Assembly (NCBI GenBank): GCA_946902985.2
Contig: OX336388.2
Coordinates: 1,508,916,545-1,508,980,544 of the forward strand
DNA length: 64,000 bases
Direction of reading: 5' to 3'
Source of the DNA: Meconema thalassinum
Lineage: Eukaryota; Arthropoda; Insecta; Orthoptera; Tettigoniidae
Part shown: in pieces, positions 1-11,236 of the stretch
Position numbering within the stretch: the stretch's first letter is position 1
How the letters are laid out: every line of letters starts with the position of its first letter
Notes under the pieces: model-generated
Database searches by the model: none
Seen by the model: only the letters and a program-made list of their open reading frames with translations
What the model was told of the DNA's origin: nothing
Position numbers and translations under genes: made by a program

Positions 1-1196
1 AGTTCACCTATGAGACTTTCAAAAACCTGGTGACTACAAAACCAACATGGCTGTCAAGCGAAATTGAGACTTTTAAATAGACATTTCTCGCGATTTAACT
101 ATCCAAACGTAATGAAACTTGGTACAGCAATTGTTTATACACATTGTAATGCACTGGAGTCGAATTTAGTTCAATTGTTTACATAACCTCAAAATGGCGG
201 CTGTGCGAATTATTACACTGACATTCTATATCTCCGAAACTATTACAGATATCATCATGCAATTTTGTACGGTGATAAAGGGTACTGATACAAGTTTACC
301 TATTTATATTTCATAAACCTGTAAAGTACAAAACGAACATGGCAACCAAGCGAATTTGAAATATTTTAATAGACTTTTCTCGTGATTTAACTCTCTGAGC
401 GCAGTGAAATGTGGTACAGTAAATGATTTTGCAGATTGTAATGCACTGCCATCTAATTTAATTCAATTGTTTAAATAACCTCAAGATGGCGGCTGTGAGA
501 AATTTTAAAATTAAGTTTTTATTCTTGTGTCGTAATCATGCGATCGAAGTGAATGTTTGAATAATGAAGCTAGGCAATAATTGTCCTTGAATGGTACATA
601 ACTCTATGGCCTATGCATATAACAATCCTAAATGGCGAGCTTCCGAAATATTTAGACGGCTCTCAATATCTATGAATCTTTTACAGCAACCAAACTGATT
701 TTTTTTATGTTCATAGAGACTATGAACATATGTTCACCTATAGGACTTTCAGTAACCTGGTGAGCACAAATCCAACATGGCGGCGACGCGAAGTAAAAAT
801 ATTTAAATGGACGTTTCTCGCGAATTAACTATCCGAGTGCCGTGAAACGTTGCACGTTAAATGCTTATACAAATGTTGATCCACTGGCATGTAATTTATT
901 TCAATTGTTTGCATAATCACAAGATGGCTGGTGTGCGTACTTTTAAAATCTCGTTTTTACTTCTTGTGTTCTAATCATGCGATTGAAGTTTGGATACCAC
1001 ACGTACACAATAATCTTAATGTAATAGTACAAAAATAAAAATCCATCCTGGCGACCATATGAAATATTTAGACGGTTCTCAATATCTACGAATCTGCTAC
1101 AGCAATTAAACTGAAATTTTGTATGTTGATAGAGACAATTAACGTGAGCAGGATGTATGAAAATAGGCTGTATAGTTCTTCACGGAACTACTTGTT
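1..1196 (+). mobile_element. ATIR (HINE-like) element H1, cut by the window edge
   Basis: This is a non-coding repeat whose reverse complement matches 49387-50907 and 62478-64000. Its right end carries AAAATAGGCT, a short hairpin (AGTTC...GAACT) and the terminal CTTGTT at 1191-1196. Inside, motifs of the type AACATGGCGGC recur with the A of ATGG at 47, 194, 339, 486, 632, 777 and 924, so the spacing is 145-147 bp. Two monomer types alternate: one with ATGGCGGCTGTGCG after a TAACCTCAA run, the other with AACATGGCGGCGACGCG. Terminal inverted repeats inset at one end plus a 3' hairpin resemble Helentron-associated elements. No ORF is present. The 5' end lies outside the window. Confidence 0.7.
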
Positions 1197-1560
1197 ATAC
1201 TTGTGGTCACATTGTCCTTATGCAAGGTTTCGACACTGATGTGTAACCATCTAATGGTCTGTTACTTCTTGACGCAACATTTTATCTCCCGCAGAGATGT
1301 TGGTTGGTTCCTCAGTTTAGTGGCTGCGACAACGCGGTCATGTAGCCCCGTGTACTTTCGGTGTGTGTAGAATCTGTCTGATAAACGGTGTTAATTGTGA
1401 TGGCAGTATTAGTCTGTAATTCAAGCAAGGACTGCAGACAGTCAATTTCAAGTAGTAGTTCCTAATTTTGCTACCAAATACTGCCGTCAACGACACCTAG
1501 CTGTGAATTTGGCTACTAGATGCCACCACAACCAGCAACTCGCAACGAACGTTGGTCCAG
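1197..1560 (-). mobile_element. SINE family S1, 5'-truncated copy
   Basis: The reverse complement matches 19235-19740, including the GGGGCTACATGACCGCGTTG-like core, the tail GGAACCAACCAAC and a further block ending CACAAGTAT. It abuts the CTTGTT end of H1 directly. The tRNA-like head seen in the copy at 23703-24209 is missing here. Confidence 0.65.
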
Positions 1561-2400
1561 TTACAGTATGTATTATCTACTAGAATCGAAGTTTTAGACT
1601 CTCCGTTAAGATGTGTTCTACTACTGATATGTTGACGTATATGTTTACTAGCAGTAGTACCCGGCTTCGCCCGGTGGATTGATTTATTTTATGGAAGATA
1701 ATGAATACTACTAAAGAACTGGCACATGATACTTAAACAGAAAAAAATATTTTAAAAATATAACTTTTTGTGGTGGTGGTTGTAGTGGGGGTGATAAGTA
1801 GTACAGTTTAATGGACGTAACATTCAGGTCATTTTTCCGTAATGATAATAATGAATAGGGAAACGGCTATTTTGTAACTACAGCACTGACACGTGTAATT
1901 TACAAACATTTTTTTTTTTAAATGATTAGAAAGAGGAGTAAATGAAATATAAGACATTGCCTAGGGCCTACATCTCATTGGCTGTTAGAAATGTAGAGAC
2001 CAATAGTGTCGTCTTTAGTCACATAGCGCCGTAGCAAAATAATCAGAACACTTTGGACAACTTCGGCTGTCCCAAGCTACTGAGGTAGCAATAGTATCAT
2101 TTATCGCCACATAGCGCTCAACGATAAGGTTCGGATTAAATGAAGGTAAGTTTGAGAGCACCAACGCTTATTGCAGCTGGTAACCTCAGTGTACTGCACC
2201 AACACCATTGCACTTTAACAGAGGCATAATATTTTCATGATGATAACTGTTTTATGGGGCCTAAGAGATCCTTTTGCACTTAATACTCCCCGTGACTGCA
2301 ATTTATAAACAGCGCAAGATGCAACTATTTTCGCAATTCTGCACCTGAACACTGGTAGGGGTGACGTGATGCAGCCCGAACTGCCCGACAACAATAGACT

Positions 2401-2401
<1 letters not shown>

Positions 2402-2446
<45 letters not shown>
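2402..2446. repeat. (TAA)n microsatellite
   Basis: About 15 uninterrupted TAA units lie inside the Helitron at 1648-3676. Confidence 0.97.
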
Positions 2447-2559
2447 GAATTATTAAAATACTCTTACAGTTACACTACCGGTACTACGGGCATGGTTGGT
2501 TCTAGGGCCTTAATACGTGGTTTTCAAGTTTATTTTGTCTGTTATTCTAAATGTAGAGA

Positions 2560-3410
2560 ATGGAGAGAATATCAAGTGGACACTGTTACCAGCAGGGTTT
2601 CGAAGTGTATGTAAAATTTGGTGCAATTACGAGAAACGGTGTAGATTTGTGATAAAAGGCTTAAATGCAGGGAATGGATTGGTCTGTCCAAAATTTAATG
2701 TGGACTGTGTCACCCGCAGGGTACCAAAGGGTAAGTATACAAAATGTGGTTCAGATCGGTGAAACGGTGTAGATGTGCCAAAGGACTTAAATGAAGGGAA
2801 TGGAGTGGTCAGTCCAAAATTTCTAGCAGACAGTGTTACTCGACGGGATCCAAAGGGTAAGTATGTAAAATTTGGTTCAGATCGGTGAAACGGTGTATAT
2901 TTGTGCCAAAGGGCCTAAATACAGGGAATGGAGTGGCCTGTCATAATATTCATGCAGGCAGTGTTACTCGCAGGGTTCCAAAGGGTAAGTATACACATTT
3001 TGGTTGAGATAGGTGAAACGGTGTAGATTTGTGCCAAAGGGCCTAAATGCAGGGAATGGAGTGGTCCGTCCAAAATTGCATGCAGGCTGTGTTACTCGCA
3101 GGACTCCAAAGGGTAAGTATACAAATTTTGGTTCAGATCGGTGAAATGGTGTAGATTTGTGCCAAATGGCCTAAATGGAGGGAATGGAGTGCTCTGTCCG
3201 AAATGTTATGTAAACAGTGTTACTCGTAGGGTTCTAAAGGGTAAGTATACAAATTTTGGTTCTGATCGGTGAAAAGATGTAGATTTGTGCCAAAGGGCCT
3301 AAATGCAGGAAATGGACTTGTCTGTCATAAATTTCACGGAGACAGTGTTACTCACAATCTTCCAAAGGGTAAGTTTACAAATTTCGGTTCAGATCGGTGA
3401 AACGGTGTAC
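2560..3410. repeat. 128-bp minisatellite, about 6.5 units
   Basis: The phrase CCAAAGGGTAAGTATAC recurs, with GTAAGT starting at 2731, 2857, 2985, 3113, 3241 and 3369. Spacing is 126 bp once and then 128 bp. Each unit also carries ATCGGTGAAACGGTGTAGAT and GGGAATGGAGTGG. The short ORFs here are by-products of the repeat. Confidence 0.93.
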
Positions 3411-4284
3411 GTATCACTAACCATAACGCCAGCGCCTGCGGATTGAGCAGTTCGGGAGCGCTTGTTCTACCGACTTACTGAGCAAAAATCAATCTTTAAG
3501 GTCACCAGAGAGGTGTAGCCTAATACTACTTAGCCTAAACTATTCCCCTTGAATCTGGCTATCATATAAAAAAGAATTTTTCGAATCGGACTGGTAGTTC
3601 CGGAGATTAGCGCGTTTAAAAACACAAACACACAGACAGACTCTTCAGCTTTATTATATTAGTATAGAAGTATAGATTAATCATAAGGTCCTCATACTGC
3701 ATTCTTTTATTGTTGACAGTGTCTACACCAGCTGTATTTTGTATTACAATTCAGAAATATAGTATCTTTGCGTGATAATGCAGATTGTTCTATGAATAAT
3801 ATTTCCTTCTGTTATTCGGGTTATATTGTAATTGGTAATTCTCCTGCTCTATGACTATGCTAATTTGCAATGGAACCGGATGTTAAATTATGAATTTAGT
3901 TGATAACATGTCAATAACATACTGTAATTAAACTAAGAATATATATTATTATGCGATAATTTTCTACAAGAACCAACAGTAATTAATGATACTTTGCCAT
4001 AAGAATAGGGGACCCCATTAAATCAAAAATAAACACTATCAGGAAAGTAATTGTGAGACCGAGTTCTCGAGGAATTGTGTGTATACATCCCTTTTTACCA
4101 TTGTTGCATTCTCCGCTACGTTGTTGTACTCCACAGTACTCTAGGCTACCTTTCGACTATAGTGAGTTAATATTGAACTTGAGTAACATCAGAATCGAGG
4201 AGAATCATGTTCAAAACTCAATTAAGGGCAAAATTAATACACACTGGGAAATATATTGGCATGTATCTTTCTATAAATTATAAA

Positions 4285-4319
4285 GACACCTCCCGGGCAA
4301 CTCCGGGTGCAATAGCTAG
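4285..4319 (+). mobile_element. 3' terminus of a second Helitron
   Basis: A CCCGG...CCGGG hairpin is followed by TGCAATAG and CTAG at 4316-4319, with host T at 4320. This is the Helitron 3' signature on the plus strand. The 5' end was not found. Between 3677 and 4284 I see AT-rich sequence with no other recognisable feature, which may be the body of this element. Confidence 0.6.
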
Positions 4320-4397
4320 TAATTAATAAATGTAATTTTTATCAGCGGCGTTTATTTATTTTTATGTTATTTAGGCTACATAAAGTAGAAGAGTAAA

Positions 4398-4620
4398 ACA
4401 ATAAATAAGGGTTCAAAAAAGTTCTAAATGATTTAGAAGAGTTAAATATTACTATGCAGCAAATTGCAAAGAGGGAAATGAGGATTCTAAAGAAAAAATT
4501 TATAAGACACTAAAAACTATGGAACGAAAACAATATGTCATATCTGATGAGGACAGGGCACCCAGGACAACCAGAATTAAGAGGTTCTGGAAGAGAGAGA
4601 AAGGTAATGACAGCTAAATT
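4398..4620 (+). pseudogene. Possible LINE C-terminal fragment
   Basis: One frame reads as a charged helical segment (VLNDLEELNITMQQIAKRE) followed, after stops and a shift, by a basic stretch with KRFWKREK. It resembles the C-terminal tails of LINE proteins that end in Lys/Arg-rich KRFW-type motifs, but it is short and broken. It could be a chance translation of AT-rich DNA. Confidence 0.25.
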
Positions 4621-4889
4621 CCCTGTTAGTTCTTAGATGATTTTTAAATGTATTTTGTTTGATTTAAGTGATCCAATGTGAGCGTAAATAAATAAATAAA
4701 TAAATAAATAATATAGCAACTCCACCATGTCATAAAAATTACCTCAAGTCTTTACATGTCATCTCTTATTAACTCCTCTAATGAAGTTACGTCAGGTAGG
4801 ATATCCACCAATGAATACCACGCGCCAAACAGAAACTCATTACAATTAGTTCATCCTGACTCCATTGAAACAGGAACAACAAGGGGTAG

Positions 4890-4927
4890 ATATACATTAT
4901 TATTATTGTTATTATTATTATTATGGC

Positions 4928-4966
<39 letters not shown>

Positions 4967-4976
4967 CATTATTGTT
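4890..4976. repeat. (TTA)n microsatellite
   Basis: TTA units interrupted once by ATGGCC. The poly-Leu and poly-Ile ORFs on the two strands are artefacts of it. From 4977 to about 5790 I see no recognisable gene or element. Confidence 0.97.
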
Positions 4977-5789
4977 AGATAATTAATATCTTCCCATTAT
5001 AGATTCCTCAATGAAGAAAATTCTGCAAAACTTTGATGAAGTTCATTACTTAGAAACTTCGCTTGTAAGCTTTTATTTCCATAAACAGTAGCGTAGTTTG
5101 AAAGAGAACGCCATGTCACCAGCAATGCGGCGCTGTATAGTTTGTACATATAGCTGAAAGCATTCCACTTTATCGTATTAAATTTTCTACAGTCAATTTC
5201 TCTTGCTCCGTATTCAAAGAAAGTTGTTAAAGTAGCAGATGTGGAGGCACGAAATGTTTTCTCTTCATGCGCTGAGCAAGGGAGTTTTATTCCAAAGTCA
5301 CAACTTAGAAACTTTTCTGAATTTTAAACATTAGAAATAGGAAGAATCTAGAAATATGAAAATAAAACGATATTTAGTTGCTTCTTATAACACGAGGAAC
5401 TGTAAATACAGTCAAGTCAGAACTGGGCCTAATTCAAAATGGTTCTATTTTGTATATATAACCTGGCTTCTTTCCCGTCCTTCATACGGGTAAAATTGTT
5501 CTTGTGAGTTGATTTTACACTCCGAACAATTTCATTCTTCTGACCTGAGTTAATAAATTCTGAATAGAAAGCGAAAATTTACTTGGGACAAGCGTGAGTA
5601 AAGGTGAAGGTATGCAACGTGCCTTAGATACCTGTTCACCGGGTGGGACGCGGTAGGTAGCACGTGCTACTGAAACGAACCGTAACTTTTGCCAACATAT
5701 TGAAACCGTGGAACATTTTGAAATGGGAATAGGGCTATGTTTCTTCTCGTGTATACTTGTGTATACTATCTATATAATTAAGACACAAG

Positions 5790-6537
5790 GCGTTTTCTTT
5801 TGCATCCTGAAATGGTATGGCTGCTGACCTTGTAGTTTGGGCATAAGACGGGTCCCATATGTAGGTATGTTTTTTACCAAATTTGGTAAAGGTTTGATGA
5901 TTAGTTTGGACGGAATTTAATTTTATATTTTAACCATTTGAGTTGCCTCCATTATGCCTGGAAAAACTAATGCAAGAAGGTATACAGAAAAGGGACGAAA
6001 TCTGGTTCGAGTTTTACACCACGGAGGCATTGATGACTAGGACATGGATGAACACAAAGCAAGACTTGCGACACTTTGTCAATTCGATGGCGATATATAG
6101 GTATCACCGTAAACTGTGTAATACCGAATACTTTCATGACCCTGATGAATCCTGCGTATGTAAATTATGCGGGGTGTAATGTAGTAGATACCACGTGATT
6201 TCTTGTGCAAATAGGGGATCATCCATTGTGAAGTTTTGTGAATGACAGTATCATCAATACGCACAATTTGTGCGATTTATCTTTAGTAAATAATTAAGTT
6301 TTGGTAAAGATGGAGGCAATATAAAACATGACATGAGGTACCCTTTCCTCTGTACCAAATGTCGTTCAATTCGGTTTCGTCATGTTTGAACTTTTGAATT
6401 GATAAGGGGGGACAGACATGCAGAGTACACACACACACATACACACTCATAGACACACAGACAGACACACAAAGTTTTGGCCCTGTGTGGATCTCATAAG
6501 TCTATTTAAATTTTTTGCCAAAATCGAAATTAGGCTA
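5790..6537 (-). mobile_element. ATIR element fragment H2, interrupted
   Basis: It matches 35290-35695 on the same strand: GACCTTGTAGTTTGGGC, CCAAATTTGGTAAAG, a (CA)n tract next to GGGGGGACAGAC, then ATCTCATAAGTCTA and the terminal hairpin arm. The 3' part is missing. A LINE fragment (5954-6292) splits it at CCATT/AAGTTTTGG; the uninterrupted target is visible at about 35447-35460. Confidence 0.7.
5954..6292 (+). pseudogene. 3' end of a LINE (family A), 5'-truncated insertion
   Basis: Translation gives FVNSMAIYRYHRKLCNTEY and then CVCKLCGV, matching the tail of the LINE at 29690-31885 (HFVNSMAGHGYHHKVC, then CMCKLC). The Cys/His spacing suggests a C-terminal zinc knuckle. The 3' UTR also matches (GCACAATTTGTGCG here, GCACAGATTGTGCGC there) and ends in TTAGTAAATA. 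It sits inside H2 with ATT on both sides, consistent with target-primed insertion of a short 5'-truncated copy. It is not functional. Confidence 0.75.
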
Positions 6538-6539
6538 CA

Positions 6540-6885
6540 AATTGAAATTGCTTGAGAGTCGTATGCCTGATGACTTAAAAGAATTATTCACAGGGAATAA
6601 CGAACAGTCCAACAATTTCAGGGATAACATTCGCCAGTATAACAACGCCGAGTTCTTTGTCTCATTTGGAGCAAATATAAAACTACCTCCAGGTCATGGG
6701 CATTATTGTTTTAAAATTCAAGGCGTAGTACAGTACATCATTATATTTCATCTTCACATCCTCACAATGATAAAAACCCTTCCTATGGGCAGTCATATCT
6801 TTTAGAATTTTCCGAAGCCTACCATTTCCGTCATGGAAGTTCATCGATTAAGTGCCCAAGGAATGTACTTTAGCAACCCAGGGAC
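6540..6885 (+). pseudogene. Helitron Rep/helicase N-terminal fragment
   Basis: The plus strand encodes MPDDLKELFTGNNEQSNNFR, NIRQYNNAEFFVSFGAN and PPGHGHYCFKI. After a frameshift near 6720 it continues with HPHNDKNPSYGQSYLLEFSE. This is the same stretch as residues 1-75 of the Helitron ORF at 52692-54179 (FRENIRQYNN, VSFGAN, EHGPYCFKISG, YGQLYILDCSEA). That region lies N-terminal to the HUH nuclease in animal Helitron proteins. Only this fragment is present, joined to H2 on the left and cut by a MITE on the right. Confidence 0.75.
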
Positions 6886-6888
6886 TTA

Positions 6889-7432
6889 GGCTGTGTCCCA
6901 ATACTCAAGTTGTCTGCTATTGACTAGCTGCTAGCTACTATGTGCTATGTGCTATGCACTACGGAGATTTGGGACATGTCTGCTTGATCACAGCCTCCTT
7001 CATAGACTTGTGTTCTGAAATGCACTAGACTTGCATGCTGGTACCAAACCAACACTCAAGATGGCGGTGATGTGCTACTCCTTGTAAGCTCTTTGCACTT
7101 TCATCAGCTGTTTTAAATAAACAATACTTGAACGATACGATCATGGATGAGCCAGGATGATCACTTTTTAGCCGAACCCTAATTATGGTTTGTGTTTGGC
7201 TCAAGTCAAAGGCAACCTACAATTTACATAACCTACAATACCGATAAGCTACAATTTCTATAACTTCCTTGACGTAGTCGGCCAATCTAGCAAGCACTTT
7301 CGTTCACTAGCTACTACAGACATGATTGCTATGTGCTAAGCAGTATTGGATCACGACTTCTGACGTCACATCCGGTAAAGTAGTCGACTATGTAGTTCAC
7401 TACAGCTGAAATTGTACTATTGGGACACAGCC
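6889..7432. mobile_element. PIF/Harbinger-type MITE, 544 bp
   Basis: The ends are inverted copies of GGCTGTGTCCCAATA with a TTA duplication on each side (6886-6888 and 7433-7435). A 3-bp TTA target and GGC-starting TIRs are typical of PIF/Harbinger. There is no transposase; the interior has CTAGCTACTA and TGCTATGTGCTA motifs in both orientations. 7436-7566 shows no recognisable feature. Confidence 0.85.
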
Positions 7433-7566
7433 TTAGTATTCCGTTGAATTTCAACGGGTTCACCCTAGTGATCATTAAACACTTCAGCTAAATCGGTAGA
7501 GTAGCTTTTGCCTGGAGGAGTAAGACACACGGACACAATTATACTCAACTTTCATATACAGTATTA

Positions 7567-10500
7567 TTAGCCTACTTTCGATTTTTGCAAAAAATGAAAG
7601 TAGACTTATGAGATCAACACAGGGCGAAAAAAGAGTGTCTGTCTGTGTGTGTGTATGTGTGTGAGTGAGTCTGTGTGTGTGTGTGTATGTGTGTGTGTGT
7701 GTGTGTCTGTGTGTGTGTGAGTGTGTGTACTCTGAATGTCTGTCCCCCCCTATCAATTCGAACACGGTGAATGCGAATTGTACGAAATTTAGTACAAAGG
7801 TAGCACTTGCAAAGGACACCTCAGTGCCATGTTTTATATTGCCGCCATCTTGACGGAAACGTAATGGCGGCCACACAAATGTTCAAAGCTTAAATCAAAT
7901 TACGACTAACCTAATCATCCGATCTCTACCAAATTTTGCAACAACATACCTTTATGGGGGGAGCATCCTTTGATCAAACTAATAGGTCATTAGCCTAATA
8001 GTTTGCGGATGGCGGCCATCTTTGTGTGAAAATCGATTCCCCCTATTAATTCGAACACGGTGAAACCGAATGGAACGAAATTTGGTTCAGAGGTAGTACT
8101 AACAAAAGGCACCTCAGTGTCATGTTTTATATCGCCGCCATCTTGACGGAAACGTAATGGCGGCCACACAAATGTTCAAAGCTTAAATCAAATTACGACT
8201 AACCTAATCATCCGATCTCTACCAAATTTTGCAACAACATACCTTTATGGGGGAGCATCCTTTGATCAAACTAGTAGGTCATTAGCATAATAGTTTGCGG
8301 ATGGCGGCCATCTTTGTGTGAAAATCGATTCCCCCTATTAATTCGAACACGGTGCAACCAAATGGAACGAAATTTGGTACAGAGGTAGTACTAACAAAAG
8401 GCACCTCAGTGTCATATTTTATATCGCCGTCATCTTGACGGAAACGTAATGGCGGCCACACAAATGTTAAAAGCTTAAATCAAATTACGATTAACCTAAT
8501 CATCCGATCTCTACTAAATTCTGCAACAACATACCCTTATAGAGGAAGCATCCTTTGACCAAATGAATAGGTCATTAGCCTAATAGTTTGCGGATGGCGG
8601 CCATTTTTGTGTGAAAATCAATTCCCCCTTTTAATTCAAACACGGTGAAACCGAATGGAACGAAATTTGGTACAGTGGTAGCACTAGCAAAGGGCACCTC
8701 AGTGTCATGTTTTATATCGCCGCCATATTGACAGAAACGTAATGGCGGCCACACAAATGTTCAAAGCTTAAGTTAAATTACGACTAACATAACCATCCGA
8801 TCTCTACCGAACTTTGCAACAACATACCATTATAGAGGGGGCATCCTTTGACAAATCTAATAGGTTATTAGCCTAATAGTTTGCGGATGGCGGCCATCTT
8901 TATGTCAAAATTGATTCCCCCTATTAATTCGAACACGGTGGAAACGAATGGAACAAAATTTGGTACAGAGGTAGCACTAGCAAAGGGCACCTCAGTGTCA
9001 TGTTTTATATCGTCGCCATCTTGACTGAAACGTAATGGCGGCCACACGAATGTTCAAAGCTTAAATCAAATTACGATTAACCTAATCATCCGATCTCTAC
9101 CAAATTTTGCAACTACATACCTTTATTGAAGGAGCATCCTTTGACCAATCTAATAGGTCATCAGCGTAATAGTTTGCGGATGGCGGCCATCTTTGTGTGA
9201 AAATAAATTCCCCCTATTAATTCAAACACGGTGAAACCGAATGGAACGAAATTTGGTACAGTGGTAGCACTAGCAAAGGGCATCTCAGTGTCATGTTTTA
9301 TATCTCCGCCATATTGACAGAAACGTAATGGCGGCCACACAAATGTTCAAAGCTTAAGTTAAATTACGACTAACATAACCATCCGATCTCTACCAAACTT
9401 TGCAACAACATACCTTTATGGAGGGAGCATCCTTTGACCAATCTAATAGGTCATTAGCCTAATAGTTTGCGGATGGCGGCCATCTTTATGTCAAAATTGA
9501 TTCCCCCTATTAATTCGAACACGGTGGAACCGAATGGAACGAAATTTGGTACAGAGGTAGCACTAGCAAAGGGCACCTCAGTGTCATGTTTTATATCGCC
9601 GCCGTCTTGACTGAAACGTAATGGCGGCCTCACGAATGTTCAAAGCTTAAATCAAATTACGATTTACCTAATCATCCGATCTCTACCAAATTTTGCAACT
9701 ACATACCTTTATGGAGGGAGCATCCTTTGACCAATCTTATAGGTCATTCGCCTAATAGTTTGCGGATGGCGGCCATCTTTGTGTCAGAATCGATTCCCCT
9801 ATTAATTCAAACACGGTGAAACCGAATGGAACGAAATTTGGTACAGAGATAGCACTAGCAAAGGGCATCTCAGTGTCATGATTAATATCGCCGCCATATT
9901 GACAGAAACGTAATGGCGGCCACACAAATGTTTACAGCTTAAATCAAATTACGACTAACATAACCATCCGATCTCTACCAAACTTTGCAACAACATACCT
10001 TTATGGAGGGAGCATTCTTTGACCAATCTAATAGGTCATTAGCCTAAGAGTTTGCGGATGGCGGTCATCTTTATGTCAATTTGATTCCCCCTATTAATTC
10101 GAACACGGTGGAACCGAATGACCGAAATTTGGTACAGAGGTAGCACTAGCAAAGGGCACCTCAGTGTCATGTTTTATATCACCGCTATCTTGACGGAAAC
10201 GTAATCGCGGCCACCCAAATGTTAAAAGCTAAAATGTAATTACGACCAACCTAATAATCTAGTCTCTACCAAATTTTGCAACACCATATCTTTATGTGGG
10301 AAACATATTCTGACCAAACTGCAAGAACATCAGCCCAATAGTTTGCAGATGGTGGCCAAGTATGTGTGCAAATCGATTCCCCCTATCAATTCAAACACGG
10401 TGAAACCGAATTGTACGAAATTTGGTACAGAGGTAGCACTAGAAAAGGGCACCTCATATTCATGTTTAATATCCCTATAGCACGTGGTATTTCAACAAGC

Positions 10501-10608
10501 TACTACAACCAACATTCAATCATACTCCTTGAAAAGGACAAAGAGTTATAACAATACCCATGCATTTAGGAGAAAGTAGGCTATATGTTCTTTACTGAAC
10601 ATCTTGTT
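7567..10608 (+). mobile_element. ATIR (HINE-like) element H3 carrying a satellite array
   Basis: The 5' end is TTAGCCTACTTTCG, immediately able to pair with GAAAGTAGACTTA. The 3' end has GAAAGTAGGCT, a TGTTCTTTACTGAACA hairpin and CTTGTT at 10603-10608. AGCCTACTTTC and GAAAGTAGGCT are perfect inverted repeats, terminal on the left and inset about 30 bp on the right. A (TG)n tract (7637-7735) follows the 5' end, then nine 293-bp tandem units. Inverted repeats of unequal position, a microsatellite, a core array and a 3' hairpin are the layout described for Helentron-associated elements such as DINE-1. No coding sequence. Confidence 0.75.
7744..10378. repeat. 293-bp satellite, nine units, with higher-order alternation
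   Basis: The phrase CCCCCTATTAATTCGAACAC (or a near copy) starts at about 7744, 8037, 8331, 8624, 8917, 9210, 9503, 9796, 10087 and 10379, so the period is 291-294 bp. Units starting at 8624, 9210 and 9796 share CATATTGACAGAAACG; those at 8917 and 9503 share CTTGACTGAAACG and CACGGTGG. That gives an A-B-A-B-A pattern with a 586-bp higher-order period. Each unit carries GCCGCCATCTTG, AATGGCGGCC and GGCGGCCATC. Confidence 0.95.
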
Positions 10609-10740
10609 ATAGATATGTCATTATAACACGCAAAATTATTAACCATGCTGGTTAAATATGAAGCTCCGCAGTGACTTACTATCAATAAAGCGCTTGCCAA
10701 TACATTATAACTAACCTATAATATAATAGTAGTATACATG

Positions 10741-11028
10741 TTTCGGATCGACAGTGAGTCCTTCTTCAGCAAAACCAAATGTGGTGTTTGTTACCGGAGA
10801 ATTGTGCAGATCAGATGGGTAGATAGAATAACAAATGAAGAGGTATTTAGACGAGTGGGTGAGGAGAGATGTTTCTGGCCACTGCTAATAATGAGAAGAG
10901 ATAGGTTAGTAGGACACAACCTAGGAATAGCAAGCTTAGTTATGGAAGGAAGTGTCGAGGATAAGAACTGTAGGGGTAGACCAAGGTTAGAATATGTTAA
11001 ACAGATTGCCTCGAATGCACCGTAGGAT
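10741..11028 (+). pseudogene. LINE ORF2 C-terminal fragment
   Basis: The 95-residue ORF contains RWVDRITNEEVFRRVGEER, RRDRLVGHNLG and EDKNCRGRPRLEYVKQI. This pattern (I/VSWVDRITNEEVLRRV ... GRPR) is the C-terminal segment after the reverse transcriptase in many arthropod LINEs. The upstream RT is absent. The ORF stops exactly before the inverted repeat that begins at 11031. It is a 5'-truncated 3' end and not a host gene. Confidence 0.7.
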
Positions 11029-11030
11029 GG

Positions 11031-11236
11031 TATATTGGCTTTCACGGCCAGTGACTTAAAACTCAGCAATTCTTCTAGGTGTGTGCCGTGTCTTGTGTGG
11101 GGTTTCGCCTAGGACACCAAGCTGGCTCATCAGGGGGCTCTTGGTGTTCCCGCCCGGACCCCCACATGAGTAGCGACACGGCACACACCTAGAAGAATTG
11201 CTGAGTTTTAAGTCACTAGCCGTGAAAGCCAATATA
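11031..11236. repeat. Fold-back inverted repeat, two 62-bp arms
   Basis: The left arm at 11031-11092 (TATATTGGCTTTCACGGCCA ... GTGTGCCGTGTC) and right arm at 11175-11236 are near-perfect reverse complements around an 82-bp spacer. The spacer contains GGTTTCGCCTAGGACACCAA and GAGTAGCG. The family is unknown; the structure could cruciform or mark two copies inserted head to head. Confidence 0.85.

Larger units (their letters stand above)
1648..3676 (-). mobile_element. Non-autonomous Helitron with internal minisatellite
   Basis: On the minus strand the element starts TCTATACT... at 3676 and ends at 1648 with a GC-rich hairpin (around 1659-1674, CCCGGCTTCGCCCGG on the plus strand) followed by CTAG. 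The flanking bases are A (1647) and T (3677), as expected for Helitron insertion between A and T. The 5' segment (ACTAATATAATAAAGCTGAA, then CGCGCTAATCTCCGGAACTA) is of a type I recognise from common insect Helitrons. It has no Rep or helicase coding. It holds a TAA microsatellite and a 128-bp tandem array. Confidence 0.8.

Noticed and set aside
7484..7876. 130-codon His/Thr-rich minus ORF
   Set aside because: Mostly translation of the (TG)n/(CA)n tract and satellite DNA of H3.
7744..10378. Regularly spaced repeats considered as a CRISPR-like array
   Set aside because: The whole 293-bp unit is repeated, with no short repeat and unique spacer structure, and the DNA is eukaryotic.
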